Source: Paracoccus sp. DMF-8
GTDB taxonomy: Bacteria > Pseudomonadota > Alphaproteobacteria > Rhodobacterales > Rhodobacteraceae
Reading direction: 5' to 3'
NCBI RefSeq assembly: GCF_029309835.1
Contig: NZ_JARJHL010000003.1
Span: 350,001 to 414,000, forward strand
Length of the DNA stretch: 64,000 bases
Part shown: in pieces, positions 46,566 to 56,124 of the stretch
How the letters are laid out: each line of letters starts with the position of its first letter
How positions within the stretch are numbered: position 1 is the first letter of the stretch
Program-made: the position numbers and the translations under genes
The notes under the pieces: generated by a model
What the model was told of the DNA's origin: nothing
What the model saw: the letters and a program-made list of their open reading frames with translations, nothing else
The model's database searches: none

Positions 46566-46901
46566 GTCGGTTTCCTTATTCGCTGTTCCTGTCGCCGGAG
46601 GTTCTGGTTCAGGTGGTTCTGGCGACAGGTTTATATTACCTAATCTCGACCGTTGTAGTAGTTATTAATTTCATGTGTTTTCCACAAGTTGCAATTTTTC
46701 CCTTGCCGCAATGTCGGGTGGAAAACAGCGAATCGGCCCGGTTGCGGTGCGGGCGACGTAGAAGATCATTCTACGGTCCCGGCGAATCCATAGCGAATTC
46801 CACCCCGCAGACGCCCGGTTTTGGAATGGCCGCAAGGGCGCATCCCCGGTAATTATCTAAATCACGATTGATGTAGTCGAATTAAAGCCAAAGGACCTTC
46901 G
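46566..46901. promoter_or_regulatory. Divergent regulatory region between the Lrp-type gene and sfnG
   Basis: This 336-base gap is AT-rich at 46630-46700 and 46850-46886. Two direct copies of AATC-N-CGA-N4-TGTAGT occur at 46642-46659 and 46860-46877, one near each promoter, 218 bases apart. No ORF with coding character is present. Confidence 0.5.
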
Positions 46902-47990
46902 ATGACCCGCAACGCCGATCCCCTGCGCTTTGCCTATTGGGTGCCCAGCACCTCGCGCGAGGTGGTGATTCGCGACTATGATCGCGGCACGATCTGGGAC
47001 ATCGACGACAATATCACCCTTGCCCGCGCGGCCGAAGCCGCCGGGTTCGACTATGCCCTGACGCAGATCCGCTTTGCCGCGGGTCGCGGGGTTGAAAGCC
47101 AGCATGAATCGGTGGCCTTCAGCCATGCGCTGCTGGCCGCGACCGAAAAGCTGCGCGTCATCGCGGCGATCCTGCCGGGGCCGTGGAAACCCGCGCTGGC
47201 CGCGAAGCAGATCGCCACGATCAACCACCTGACGCGCGGGCGCATCGCGCTGAACGTGGTCAGCGGCTGGTATCGCGGCGAATTCGACGCCATCGGCGAG
47301 CCCTGGCCCGATCTGGCCGAACGTCACGAACGGGCCGAGGAATTCGTCCGCGCCCTGCGTGGCATCTGGACCGAGGACGCATTCAGCTTTGCCGGTAAGC
47401 ATTACCGTTTCGACGCCTATCGCATGCAGCCGAAACCGCTGGATCCGCAGCCCGAAATCTTTCAGGGCGGCACATCCAGCGCGGCGCGCGACACGGCGGC
47501 GCGGGTGGCGGATTGGTATTTCACCAATGGCAACTCGCCCCAGGGGCTGGCCGCGCAAACCGCCGATCTCCGCGAAAAGGCGACGGGCCATGACCGCCGC
47601 GTCCGCACCGGGGTCAACGCCTTTGTCATCGCCCGCGACACCGAGGAACAGGCCCGCGCCGTGCTGGACAGCATCGCCGCCACCGCCGACCCCGAGGCGC
47701 TGGACGATCTGCCCGGCGCCGATGGCCGCATCACCCGCACACCCGAAGAAAACTGGTCCGATTCCACCCTGCGCGACCTTGTCCGCTACAAGGACGGCTT
47801 TCGATCCAACCTGATCGGCACGCCGGACCAGATCGCCGACCGCATTCTGGCGCTGAAGGACGCCGGCGCAGACATGCTGCTGCTGAGCTTTCTGAACCCG
47901 CTGCCGGAACTGGAATATTTCAGGCGCCACGTCCTGCCCGTCATTCGCCGCAAAGAGGCCACCCGCGCATCCCGCGCCACTGCCGCCTGA
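46902..47990 (+). CDS. sfnG: Dimethylsulfone monooxygenase SfnG
   Basis: FMNH2-dependent enzyme that cleaves dimethylsulfone to methanesulfinate, for sulfur supply. The product is 362 residues of the luciferase-like family. LRFAYWVPSTSREVV, FDYALTQIRFAAGRG, QHESVAFSHALLAATEKLRVIAAILPGPWKPALAAKQ and NVVSGWYRGEFDAIGEPWPD closely follow Pseudomonas SfnG. Upstream control region as described; first gene of the organosulfur operon. Reduced FMN would come from the reductase at 50701. The formaldehyde released by such C1-sulfur oxidation could be handled by flhA/gfa/fghA. Confidence 0.92.
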   Translation: MTRNADPLRFAYWVPSTSREVVIRDYDRGTIWDIDDNITLARAAEAAGFDYALTQIRFAAGRGVESQHESVAFSHALLAATEKLRVIAAILPGPWKPALAAKQIATINHLTRGRIALNVVSGWYRGEFDAIGEPWPDLAERHERAEEFVRALRGIWTEDAFSFAGKHYRFDAYRMQPKPLDPQPEIFQGGTSSAARDTAARVADWYFTNGNSPQGLAAQTADLREKATGHDRRVRTGVNAFVIARDTEEQARAVLDSIAATADPEALDDLPGADGRITRTPEENWSDSTLRDLVRYKDGFRSNLIGTPDQIADRILALKDAGADMLLLSFLNPLPELEYFRRHVLPVIRRKEATRASRATAA

Positions 47991-48017
47991 ATTTCATACC
48001 CGGAAGGAAGCTGTAAC

Positions 48018-49206
48018 ATGTCCGCACCCGACAAGATCAAGGTCCTGTGGTTCCTGCCCACCCATGGCGATTCGCGCTATCTGGGCACGGCCGAAGGCGG
48101 TCGCGCCGTTGATCTGGGATACCTGACCCAGATCGCCCGAGGCCGCCGACAATCTGGGCTTTTACGGGGCGCTGCTGCCGACCGGGCGCAGTTGCGAAGA
48201 CAGCTGGGTCATTGCCTCGGCGCTGGTGCCGGTGACGCGCAACCTGCGCTTTCTGGTCGCGGTGCGCCCCGGTCTGCTGTCGCCCAGCCTTGCCGCCCGG
48301 ATGACCGCGACGCTGGATCGCGCCTCGCACGGGCGGCTGTTGATCAATGTGGTCACGGGCGGCGATCCGGTCGAAAACGCGGGCGACGGCGTCCATCTGG
48401 ACCACGCCGAACGCTATGAGGTGACCGAAGAATTCCTGCACATCTACAAGGCGCTGCTGGCCGGTGAAACGGTCAACCACGACAGCAGGCATTTCCGCAT
48501 CGACAACGGCACGCTGCTGTATCGGCCCGCGCAGGAACAGGTTCCGCTGTATTTCGGCGGCTCCTCCGATGCGGGGACGGCGGTTGCGGCGCGGCTGGTC
48601 GACAAATACCTGACCTCGGGCGAACCCCCCGCCGATGTCGCCGCCAAGATCGCAAAGGTCCGCGAGGCCGCAGCCCGCGAAGGCCGGACCCTCAGCTTTG
48701 GCATCCGCCTGCATGTCATCGTCCGCGAGACGGAAAAAGAGGCATGGGCCGCCGCCGACAGCCTGATCAGCCGTCTGGACGACGCCACCATCGCCAAGGC
48801 GCAAGAGGTGTTTTCGCGGATGGATTCGGTCGGGCAGGCGCGAATGCGCGCCCTGCATGGCGGCAGCCGCGACAAGCTGGAAATCAGTCCGAACCTTTGG
48901 GCCGGCGTCGGACTGGTGCGAGGTGGCGCGGGCACCGCATTGGTCGGTGACCCCGCCACCGTCGCGGAACGGATCGACGAATACCGCCGCGCTGGCGTCG
49001 ATACCTTTATCCTGTCGGGCTATCCGCATCTGGAAGAAGCCTACAGCTTTGGCGAACGCGTCCTGCCGCTGCTGCCGCTGGACCACCCGCTGCCCCATAC
49101 CGAAGCGACCAGCAACATGGGTCCCTTCGGCGAAACCGTGGCGAATATCCATCGCCCTGGACAAGCCCCCGCAACCCGTCCCAAAATCGTCGTAACAGGA
49201 GGATAG
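48018..49206 (+). pseudogene. ssuD: SsuD-like FMNH2-dependent alkanesulfonate monooxygenase, frameshifted
   Basis: The N-terminus [33 protein letters not shown] is read from 48018; the remainder ([99 protein letters not shown]) lies in the +1 frame to 49206. One extra C in the CCC at 48136-48138 explains it; the full product would be 395 residues. Releases sulfite from alkanesulfonates. The catalytic Cys/His/Arg set of SsuD was not checked in full. An error is at least as likely as a real mutation. Confidence 0.85.
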
Positions 49207-49210
49207 AAGC

Positions 49211-50676
49211 ATGAGCCGCCAATCGCGATATCATCCCCGCATCGCCATCCTTGGCGGAGGTTTCACCGGCGCCGCCATTGCCTGGAACCTTGCCGAGGCC
49301 GGGGTCGACGCCGACGTCACCGTGATCGAACCCCAACCCGAACTGGGCCGGGGTCTGGCCTATTCGACCCGCGAACCCGCCCATCGCATCAATGTCCCCG
49401 CATCCCAGATGAGTCTGCGCCCCGAGGCGCCGGCCGATTTCATCAACTGGCTGGACCATAACGGGCTGATCGAGGATGCGGATCTTGCCCGCGACGGCGA
49501 GGTCTTTGTCCAGCGCGGGCTGTCCGGGCGCTATGTCGCCGAACATCTGACCCCCTATCTGCGGGACGGCAGCCTGACCCACCAGCGCGCGCGGCTGATG
49601 AATGTCACCGCAACGCGCGGCTTTGACCCGACCCTGCGGCTGAGCCTGTCGAATGGCGGCAGCGAACTGGCCGATATTCTGGTCGTCGCGACCGGCAACC
49701 CCCTGCCGGAAATTCCCGCGCAACTGCAACCGCTGATCGGTTCGAACGCGCTGATCCTGGACCCTTTCAGCCCGGCGCGACTAGAGACGATCGGCGTCAA
49801 CGAACGGGTGCTGATCGTCGGCAGCGGGCTGACTTCGGCCGATGTCGTCGCGACGCTGGACCGTCAGGGCCATCGCGGCCAGATCCTTGCGCTGGCGCGT
49901 CACGGCCAACGCTCGCAACCCTATGGCGGGACGGCGCTGGCCAGCGGCGTGGACTTTACCAATCCCGTTCCGCGCACGGCCCTGACCCTGCTGCGGACCG
50001 TGCGCCGCGCCGTTCAGGATGCGGAAATCCGGGGCGAGAACTGGCAATCGGTGTTCAACCTGCTGCGCCGTCAGGGACAGCAGATCTGGGCCGCGCTGGA
50101 CATGACCGAACGTGCCCGCTTCAACCGCCATCTCAAGGTCTATTGGGACGCCCACCGCCACCGGGTCGCGCCGCAAGTTGCCCGGATCATCGCCGCCCGC
50201 ACGGCAGAGGGCACGCTGGCTTATGTCGCTGCCCGCCTGTCGCGCGTGGCCGAGGATGTCGAAGGCGTCCATGTCGGTTTCCGTGGCCGGGGCGAGGCGC
50301 TGGAACGTCTCGTCATGCGTTCGACCGCGTCATCGTCGCGACCGGCCCGGCCCATGCCCGCGCCATCGACTTCAACCGGGGGCCGGCGGCGCTGGCGAAC
50401 CTTGGCCTGATCGAGGCCGACCCGCTTGGGCTGGGGCTGAAGACCCGTGACCGCCTGAACGCCGCCCGCCGCGACAGCGCCCTGCCCGGCCAGATCCTGA
50501 TCGCGGGTCCGCTGGCGCGCGGCCAGATCGGCGAGTTGATCGGGGCGCCGGAAATCGCCGCCCATGCCCGCGAAATCGCCGCCCATATCCTGAAGCTGGT
50601 GGCGGACAGAAACCATCCGACGCCCGCCCCGAAACGCCAGGGCGCTCAGCCCCGAACCGGCCGTGCGCTGAACTGA
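49211..50676 (+). pseudogene. FAD/NAD(P)-binding oxidoreductase, frameshifted near the C-terminal part
   Basis: HPRIAILGGGFTGAAIAWNLAE is an FAD-binding fold; GRGLAYSTREPAHRINVPASQMS and LIVGSGLTSADVVATLDRQGHRG (second nucleotide site) belong to a flavoprotein family often found beside organosulfur genes. The frame is lost at about 50300-50325; the expected end (FDRVIVATGPAHARAIDF ... LIAGPLARGQIGELIGAPEI) is in another frame to 50676. One missing base would restore about 488 residues. Role unclear; possibly supplies or recycles reduced flavin, or acts on a sulfur intermediate. Confidence 0.75.
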
Positions 50677-50700
50677 CACCGAACAGACAAGGAAAACGAC

Positions 50701-51261
50701 ATGACCAGACTTGCCATCGCAGGTTTCGCCGGAAGCCTCAGCAACCCGTCCCGGACGCGGGCGCTGGTGGAACATGCGGTCACCCGGACAGCGGCACGGC
50801 ATGGCGGCGGGGGCGAGGTCTTTGACCTGTTGGACCTTGGCCCGTCGCTTGGCACGGCACGGCGACTGGAGGATCTGGACGCAGGCGCGCGCGGGATCGT
50901 CGATACGATCATCGCCGCGGATGCGCTGGTCATTGCAAGCCCGGTGTTCAAGGGCAGCTATGCCGGGCTGTTCAAACACCTGTTCGACCTGCTGGACCCG
51001 GCAGCACTGGCTGGCAAGCCGGTGCTGCTGGCCGCGACCGGCGGGGGCGAAAAGCACGCGCTGGTGATCGAGCATCAACTGCGCCCGCTGTTCGCCTTTT
51101 TCGAGGCGCAGGTTCTGGCCACCGGGCTGTACGCCTCGGATCGCGATTTCGAGGCGGGCCGGCTGACCGGGGCGCAGACGCTGGCGCGGCTGGATCGCGC
51201 CATCGACCAGTTCGCCCCCTTCCTTGCACCCGCCAACCATTTGCACGCGCAGGTCGCCTGA
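50701..51261 (+). CDS. NADPH-dependent FMN reductase (MsuE/SsuE type)
   Basis: A 186-residue flavodoxin-like reductase that gives FMNH2 to the monooxygenases. IAGFAGSLSNPSRTRALVEHAV is the FMN phosphate loop; ADALVIASPVFKGSYAGLFKHLFDLLDP and VLLAATGGGEKHALVIEHQLRPLFAFFEA are typical of the MsuE/SsuE group. Gap of 24 bases from the flavoprotein gene, 29 to ssuA. Confidence 0.9.
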   Translation: MTRLAIAGFAGSLSNPSRTRALVEHAVTRTAARHGGGGEVFDLLDLGPSLGTARRLEDLDAGARGIVDTIIAADALVIASPVFKGSYAGLFKHLFDLLDPAALAGKPVLLAATGGGEKHALVIEHQLRPLFAFFEAQVLATGLYASDRDFEAGRLTGAQTLARLDRAIDQFAPFLAPANHLHAQVA

Positions 51262-51290
51262 CCCACCGCGCGAACCGAAAGGAATTTCCG

Positions 51291-52262
51291 ATGACTGCAA
51301 TCACACGGCGCAACACCTCGGCATTGGGGCTGATCGGCGCCTTCAGCCTGGCCGCGCCCACCATCCTGCGCGCCGCCCCCGCGACGAAACTGCGTGTCGG
51401 CTGGCAAAAAGGCGGGGTGCTTGGTCTGGTCAAGGCCGAGGGCGCGCTGGATCGCGCCTTTGCCGATCAGGGCCTGCGCGTTGAATGGGCCGAATTCACA
51501 TCCGGCCCGCCGATGCTGGAGGCGCTCAGCGCGAACGCGCTGGATTTCGGATATACCGGCGACGTCCCCCCGATTTTCGCCCATGCGGCGCGGGGCAATC
51601 TGCTGTTCGTGGCCGCGACCGAATCCTCGGACGAAGGCCACGCCATCCTCGTGCCCAAGGATCTGCCCCTGCAATCCGTCGAGGAGTTGAAGGGCAAGCG
51701 CGTCGCCTTCAAGCGCGGATCATCGGCGCATGGGGTGCTGATTAAATTCCTGCGCAACGCCGATGTCGCGCTGGATGATGTCACCCAGATCGACCTGTCG
51801 CCCCCGGATGCCATCGCGGCCTTTGACAACGGGGCGATAGATGCCTGGGTGATCTGGGACCCCTATCTGGCGCTGGCCGAAGCGCGGCCGAATACGCGCG
51901 TGCTGAAAACCTCGGAAGGGCTGAATTCCAAATACGGGTTCTATTCCGCGAATGGCGATTACACCCGCGACAACCCCGAACTGATCCCCCGGATCATCGA
52001 GGAAATCCGTAAGGTCGGCATCGCCGGTCAGCAGAATCTGGACCAGACCGTCAGGAGTTTCGCCACCGAAACCGGCCTGTCGGCCGAGGTGATACGCACC
52101 TATCTGACCCGCAAGGGCGCCGATCTGGGCAAACATGGCCCGGTCGAGGAGCACCATATCGAATATGAACAGGCGCTGGCCGACGATTTTCTGGCAATCG
52201 GCGTCATTCCATCAAAACTGGATATCCGGTCGGTCACCTGGACCCCGGATGCGACAAGCTGA
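51291..52262 (+). CDS. ssuA: Aliphatic sulfonate ABC transporter substrate-binding protein
   Basis: A 323-residue periplasmic protein. N-terminal TRRNTSALGLIGAFSLAAPTILRA has a twin-arginine-like pair, suggesting Tat export, unusual but known for SsuA homologues. KLRVGWQKGGVLGLVKAEGALDRAF, ALSANALDFGYTGDVPPIFAHAA, FKRGSSAHGVLIKFLRNA and IDAWVIWDPYLALAEA are SsuA/TauA family blocks. Ligand specificity is inferred from operon neighbours. Confidence 0.92.
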   Translation: MTAITRRNTSALGLIGAFSLAAPTILRAAPATKLRVGWQKGGVLGLVKAEGALDRAFADQGLRVEWAEFTSGPPMLEALSANALDFGYTGDVPPIFAHAARGNLLFVAATESSDEGHAILVPKDLPLQSVEELKGKRVAFKRGSSAHGVLIKFLRNADVALDDVTQIDLSPPDAIAAFDNGAIDAWVIWDPYLALAEARPNTRVLKTSEGLNSKYGFYSANGDYTRDNPELIPRIIEEIRKVGIAGQQNLDQTVRSFATETGLSAEVIRTYLTRKGADLGKHGPVEEHHIEYEQALADDFLAIGVIPSKLDIRSVTWTPDATS

Positions 52263-52272
52263 GGGGACCGCG

Positions 52273-53091
52273 ATGACCACCTATGACGGCTTCGCCGAAC
52301 GCAGCGACCCGCCGCGCCGCAGCTATCGCCCCGAGTTTTCGGCCCTGCTGCCCTATGCCCTGCCGCTGGCCATTCTGGTGCTGTGGGAAATCGGCAGCGC
52401 GACCGGGCTGATTTCCGACCGCGCCCTGCCCCGCCCGTCGCAGATCATCGCGACCGGCGCCAGCATGACCGCATCCGGCGAGTTGTTCACCCATCTGGGC
52501 GTGTCGGCCGCGCGGGCGCTGGCCGGACTGATCGTCGGCGGCGGCATCGGCTTTGCGCTTGGGCTGGCGAATGGGCTGTCGCGGCGATGGGACGAGGTGA
52601 CGGACACCACCCTGCAGATGATCCGCAACATCCCCCATCTGGCGCTGATCCCGCTGGTCATCCTGTGGTTCGGCATCGGCGAGGGCGCGAAACTGTTCCT
52701 GGTCGCGCTTGGAGTATTTTCCCTGATATATCTCAATACGATGCACGGAATCCGCAGCGTCGATCCGCAACTGATCGAAATGGGCCGCGCCTATGGGATG
52801 CGGCCGGCGGCACTGTTTCGCAAGGTGATCCTGCCGGGCGCCCTGCCCTCGATCTTTGTCGGGCTGCGCTATGCCCTGGGGATCATGTGGCTGACCCTGA
52901 TCGTCGCGGAAACCCTGTCCGCATCGTCGGGGCTAGGCTATCTGGCCATGAAATCCCGCGAGTTCATGCAACTGGATATCGTCGTCCTGTCCATTCTTCT
53001 TTACGCGGTGCTGGGCAAGCTGGCCGATACGCTGACCCGCATTCTGGAAGGCCGCGTCCTGCGCTGGAGCCCCGCCCATGCTGATCGATGA
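52273..53091 (+). CDS. ssuC: Aliphatic sulfonate ABC transporter permease
   Basis: A 272-residue inner-membrane permease with about six helices. EAA-type loop: LIEMGRAYGMRPAALFRKVILPGALPSIFVGLR; conserved MWLTLIVAETLSASSGLGYLAMKSREFMQ near the C-terminus. The ATG at 52273 (after GAGGGGACC) was chosen over the earlier frame opening within ssuA. Overlaps ssuB by 14 bases. Confidence 0.93.
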   Translation: MTTYDGFAERSDPPRRSYRPEFSALLPYALPLAILVLWEIGSATGLISDRALPRPSQIIATGASMTASGELFTHLGVSAARALAGLIVGGGIGFALGLANGLSRRWDEVTDTTLQMIRNIPHLALIPLVILWFGIGEGAKLFLVALGVFSLIYLNTMHGIRSVDPQLIEMGRAYGMRPAALFRKVILPGALPSIFVGLRYALGIMWLTLIVAETLSASSGLGYLAMKSREFMQLDIVVLSILLYAVLGKLADTLTRILEGRVLRWSPAHADR

Positions 53092-53833
53092 ACTCGTCCT
53101 CGACCGACCCATTGCCGAAAACGGCGCCGAAATCGAACTAAACGGCGTCAGCCACGGCTTTGGCGACCTGCGGGTGCTGTCCCATATCGACCTGAGGATC
53201 GCGCCGGGTGAATTCGTTTCGATCGTGGGGAAAAGCGGTTGCGGCAAATCCACCCTGCTGCGGCTGATCGCGGGGCTGGACCAGCCCCGCGCCGGACAGA
53301 TCCGCATCGGCGGCGCCAGCGTCGAGTCCCGCAAGGAAGACCTGCGCGTGATGTTTCAGGAACCGCGCCTGCTGCCCTGGGCATCGGTCGCTGACAATGT
53401 CGCGGTTGGCCTGCGCCCCGGTGAAAACCCGGATGAGGTCGGCCGCGCGTTGCAGGCCGTTCAGCTTTCCGAAAAGGCAGGCGAATGGCCCGCGCGGCTG
53501 TCTGGCGGGCAAAAGCAACGCGCGGCGCTGGCCCGCGCTCTGGTCAACGGCCCGCGGCTGCTGATGCTGGACGAACCGCTTGGGGCGCTGGACGCGCTGA
53601 CCCGGCTGGCGATGCAGGGTCTGATCCGGAAAATCCATGCGCTCGAAGGGTTTACCGCAATCCCGGTTACGCATGACGTGGCCGAAGCGGTGGCCCTTTC
53701 GGATCGGGTGATCGTGCTGGGACAGGGGCATATCCTGGAAGATTTCCGGATCGTCCGGGTGGCCGAAACCCCACGGGGCTCGCCGGAACTGCTGCGCATT
53801 GAACAGGAAATTCTGGCGCGGATCATGGGCTAG
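53078..53833 (+). CDS. ssuB: Aliphatic sulfonate ABC transporter ATP-binding protein
   Basis: A 251-residue ATPase: Walker A VGKSGCGKST near residue 50, Q-loop VMFQEPRLLPW, signature LSGGQKQRAALARAL, Walker B LLMLDEPLGALD, H-loop PVTHDVAEAVAL. Last gene of the organosulfur operon; its stop is followed by a shared terminator. Confidence 0.94.
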   Translation: MLIDELVLDRPIAENGAEIELNGVSHGFGDLRVLSHIDLRIAPGEFVSIVGKSGCGKSTLLRLIAGLDQPRAGQIRIGGASVESRKEDLRVMFQEPRLLPWASVADNVAVGLRPGENPDEVGRALQAVQLSEKAGEWPARLSGGQKQRAALARALVNGPRLLMLDEPLGALDALTRLAMQGLIRKIHALEGFTAIPVTHDVAEAVALSDRVIVLGQGHILEDFRIVRVAETPRGSPELLRIEQEILARIMG

Positions 53834-53840
53834 AAAACGA

Positions 53841-53867
53841 AAAAGGCGGGCCAAGGCCCGCCCTTTT
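53841..53867. terminator. Bidirectional terminator between ssuB and parB
   Basis: GGCGGGCC (53845-53852) pairs with GGCCCGCC (53855-53862). A run of A before and CTTTT after give T tracts on both strands. It ends at the parB stop codon. Confidence 0.85.
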
Positions 53868-54751
53868 CATGCCGAAGCGTTCAGAACCTGACACAGCCGG
53901 TCCAGCTGTTCCAGATCGCGATAGGTGATGACCGCCTTGCCGCCCTCGGTTCCCGTATGATTGATGCTGACGGGCATGCGAAGCTGGGCGGAAAGATCCC
54001 CTTCGAGCGCGCGGGTATCGGCATCCTTTTCAGAACCCGCGCTGCGCCGCGCCTTGGGTTGCGCGGCGGCCTCGGATTGTTTGCGCACGAGGTCTTCGGT
54101 TTCGCGAACGGAAAGACCCTTTTCGATGATCTTGCGCGCCAGTTCGACGGCATTCGGCGCCGTGATCAGGGCGCGCGCGTGGCCGGCGGACAGCTTCCCC
54201 TCTTTCAGCCAGATCTGCACCTGTTCCGGCAGGTTCAGCAGGCGCAAGAGATCTGCGATATGACTGCGGCTTTTGTTCAGCGCCTCGGCCAGTTTTTCCT
54301 GGGTGTGGCCAAAGCGGTCCATAAGCTGCCGATAGGATGCGGCCTCCTCGATCGCGTTCAGATCGGCGCGCTGGATGTTTTCGACAATGGCGATTTCCAG
54401 CATCTCGGTATCGTCAAGATCGCTGACGACAACCGGAACTTCGTGCAATTGCGCCATCTGCGCGGCCCGCCAGCGCCGTTCCCCGGCGACGATCTGGTAA
54501 AGACCGCGATCCGTGGGATGGGGGCGCACGATCAGCGGCTGCAACATGCCGCGCGCCTTCAGTGAATCGGCAAGCTCCTGCAGCGCCTCGGGGGCGAAAC
54601 TGCGGCGCGGCTGGTCAGGGTTCGGGGTCAGTTGTTCGACCGGCAGGGTCTGTCGTTGCGCAGGGCGTTCCGAAGGGATCAGATCGACATCAGCCATCAG
54701 GGCCGAAAGACCGCGACCCAGACCACGCTTTTCAGGTTTGTTTTCTGCCAC
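53867..54751 (-). CDS. parB: Chromosome partitioning protein ParB
   Basis: CTPase and parS-binding clamp. The product is 294 residues: N-terminal RGLGRGLSALM, CTP motifs NPDQPRRSF and GERRWRAAQMA, ENIQRADLNAIEEA, helix-turn-helix FGHTQEKLAEALNKSRSHIADLLRLLNLP, and the C-terminal dimer part (VITYRDLEQLDRLCQVLN). Immediately downstream of parA (13-base gap). Two perfect parS sites lie 1.3-3.3 kb away. Confidence 0.97.
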   Translation of the reverse strand: MAENKPEKRGLGRGLSALMADVDLIPSERPAQRQTLPVEQLTPNPDQPRRSFAPEALQELADSLKARGMLQPLIVRPHPTDRGLYQIVAGERRWRAAQMAQLHEVPVVVSDLDDTEMLEIAIVENIQRADLNAIEEAASYRQLMDRFGHTQEKLAEALNKSRSHIADLLRLLNLPEQVQIWLKEGKLSAGHARALITAPNAVELARKIIEKGLSVRETEDLVRKQSEAAAQPKARRSAGSEKDADTRALEGDLSAQLRMPVSINHTGTEGGKAVITYRDLEQLDRLCQVLNASA

Positions 54752-54764
54752 GTCTTTTTCCTTA

Positions 54765-55544
54765 TCAAGCGACTGCGAGCTGGCGGCTCAGGAATTCCCT
54801 GGCGAGGCTGCGATAAGCCCCGCTGCTCCTTGAGTGGGTATCATAGGACAGGACCGACATCGCATGCGACGGCGCCTCTGACAGGCGAACATTGCGCGGA
54901 ATGACGGTTTCATAGACCAGTTTCGACAGCGTGCTGCGGGCGTCCGCCTCGACCTGCTGGGACAGGTTGTTGCGGCTGTCGGCCATGGTCAGAAGAATGC
55001 CCTCGATCCGCAGATCGGGATTTGCGGCGTTACGCACCTCGCGGAAGGTGGTCATGAGCTGGGAAAGGCCTTCCAGCGCGTAGAATTCAGCCTGCAACGG
55101 GACAAGAACGCTATGCGATGCGACCATCGCATTCAGCGTCAAAAGGCCAAGCGCGGGCGGGCAATCGATCAGGATATATTCGGCGTCCTGATAGTCATGC
55201 AGCTTTCTGCGCAGCAACTGGGTGCGCCCCGGCTTACTAGAAAGTTGCAAATCCGCCGATGCCAGATCTGGTGTCGAAGGGACGATTTTGAGGTTGGCGA
55301 TCTGTGTATCCACCAGACATTGTGCCAGACTCTGCTCTGCCGCAAGCAAATCGAACGAGGTCAATTCGCGTTCTTCGACCGAAATACCCAAACCCGTCGA
55401 CGCATTGCCCTGTGGATCCAGATCATATGATCACCACCGAATGGACCAAGCTCTGCCAAGAGCAGCACCAAGGTTGATGGCCGTCGTCGTTTTACCGACC
55501 CCGCCCTTTTGGTTTGCAACGGCGACGATACGCGCTTCAGTCAT
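54765..55544 (-). pseudogene. parA: Chromosome partitioning ATPase ParA, with several apparent indels near the start
   Basis: The ATG at 55544 gives [28 protein letters not shown] (deviant Walker A), then the frame breaks. Homology resumes with DLDPQGNASTG in another frame and is continuous from about 55391 (GISVEERELT) to 54765: YILIDCPPALGLLTLNAM, PLQAEFYALEGLSQLM, VIPRNVRLSEAPSHAMSVLSYD. Three extra bases between about 55435 and 55482 would restore the normal 260 or so residues. Because ParA is normally indispensable in this group, sequence error is the likeliest reason. It overlaps the rsmG stop by 8 bases. Confidence 0.9.
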
Positions 55545-56124
55545 GACGAATCCCCGAAATTTCCAATATTGCAGCGTTGGAATCTGTGCGGCTTTGATGT
55601 GCGGTCAGGTCGAAATGCCAAGTTTCCCGTGCATCGGCAACCTCTGCCTGCCAGCTTTGCCCCTTCATCAACCAGGCCGTCCCTGTAGAGGACAGGTGCC
55701 TGTGCACATATGACATCAGCAAGGGCAGCGGTGCAAGTGCGCGGGCACTGACAATATCGGCGTTCAGCGGATCAGCGCTTTCTATGCGATTAACGATGAC
55801 TTTGCTGTTCGTCAGCCCTAGTTCGCGGATCACGGTCCGGATGAACGTCGCCTTGCGCTGATCGCTTTCGACCAGCGCCACCGACAGATCAGGCCGCGAA
55901 ATTGCGACGATAAGGCCGGGCAAACCGCCCCCGCTGCCCAGATCAACCCAACCACCCGCCGCCGCGCTGGCAAGATCGACAAGCTGAAGACAGTCCTGAA
56001 TATGACGCTGCTGCAGATCGGGAAGCGTCGCCGGCGCGATCAGATTGATGCGCGGGTTCCACTTTCGGATCAGATCGGCATAGCCGTCCAGTCGATCCAT
56101 TGTTTCACGTGAAACAAGCATCAC
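55537..56124 (-). CDS. rsmG: 16S rRNA (guanine-527-N7) methyltransferase
   Basis: Methylates G527 of 16S rRNA using SAM. The product is 195 residues. The SAM loop is [17 protein letters not shown], with [17 protein letters not shown] and [17 protein letters not shown]. The first codons (LVSRET) are written by a perfect parS site. The ATG at 56124 overlaps the mnmG stop; an adjacent ATG is at 56121. Confidence 0.94.
   Translation of the reverse strand: MMLVSRETMDRLDGYADLIRKWNPRINLIAPATLPDLQQRHIQDCLQLVDLASAAAGGWVDLGSGGGLPGLIVAISRPDLSVALVESDQRKATFIRTVIRELGLTNSKVIVNRIESADPLNADIVSARALAPLPLLMSYVHRHLSSTGTAWLMKGQSWQAEVADARETWHFDLTAHQSRTDSNAAILEISGIRHD
56101..56116. other. parS centromere site 1 (perfect)
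   Basis: TGTTTCACGTGAAACA, the full 16-bp palindromic consensus, inside the 5' end of rsmG. ParB from this locus should load here. Confidence 0.95.
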
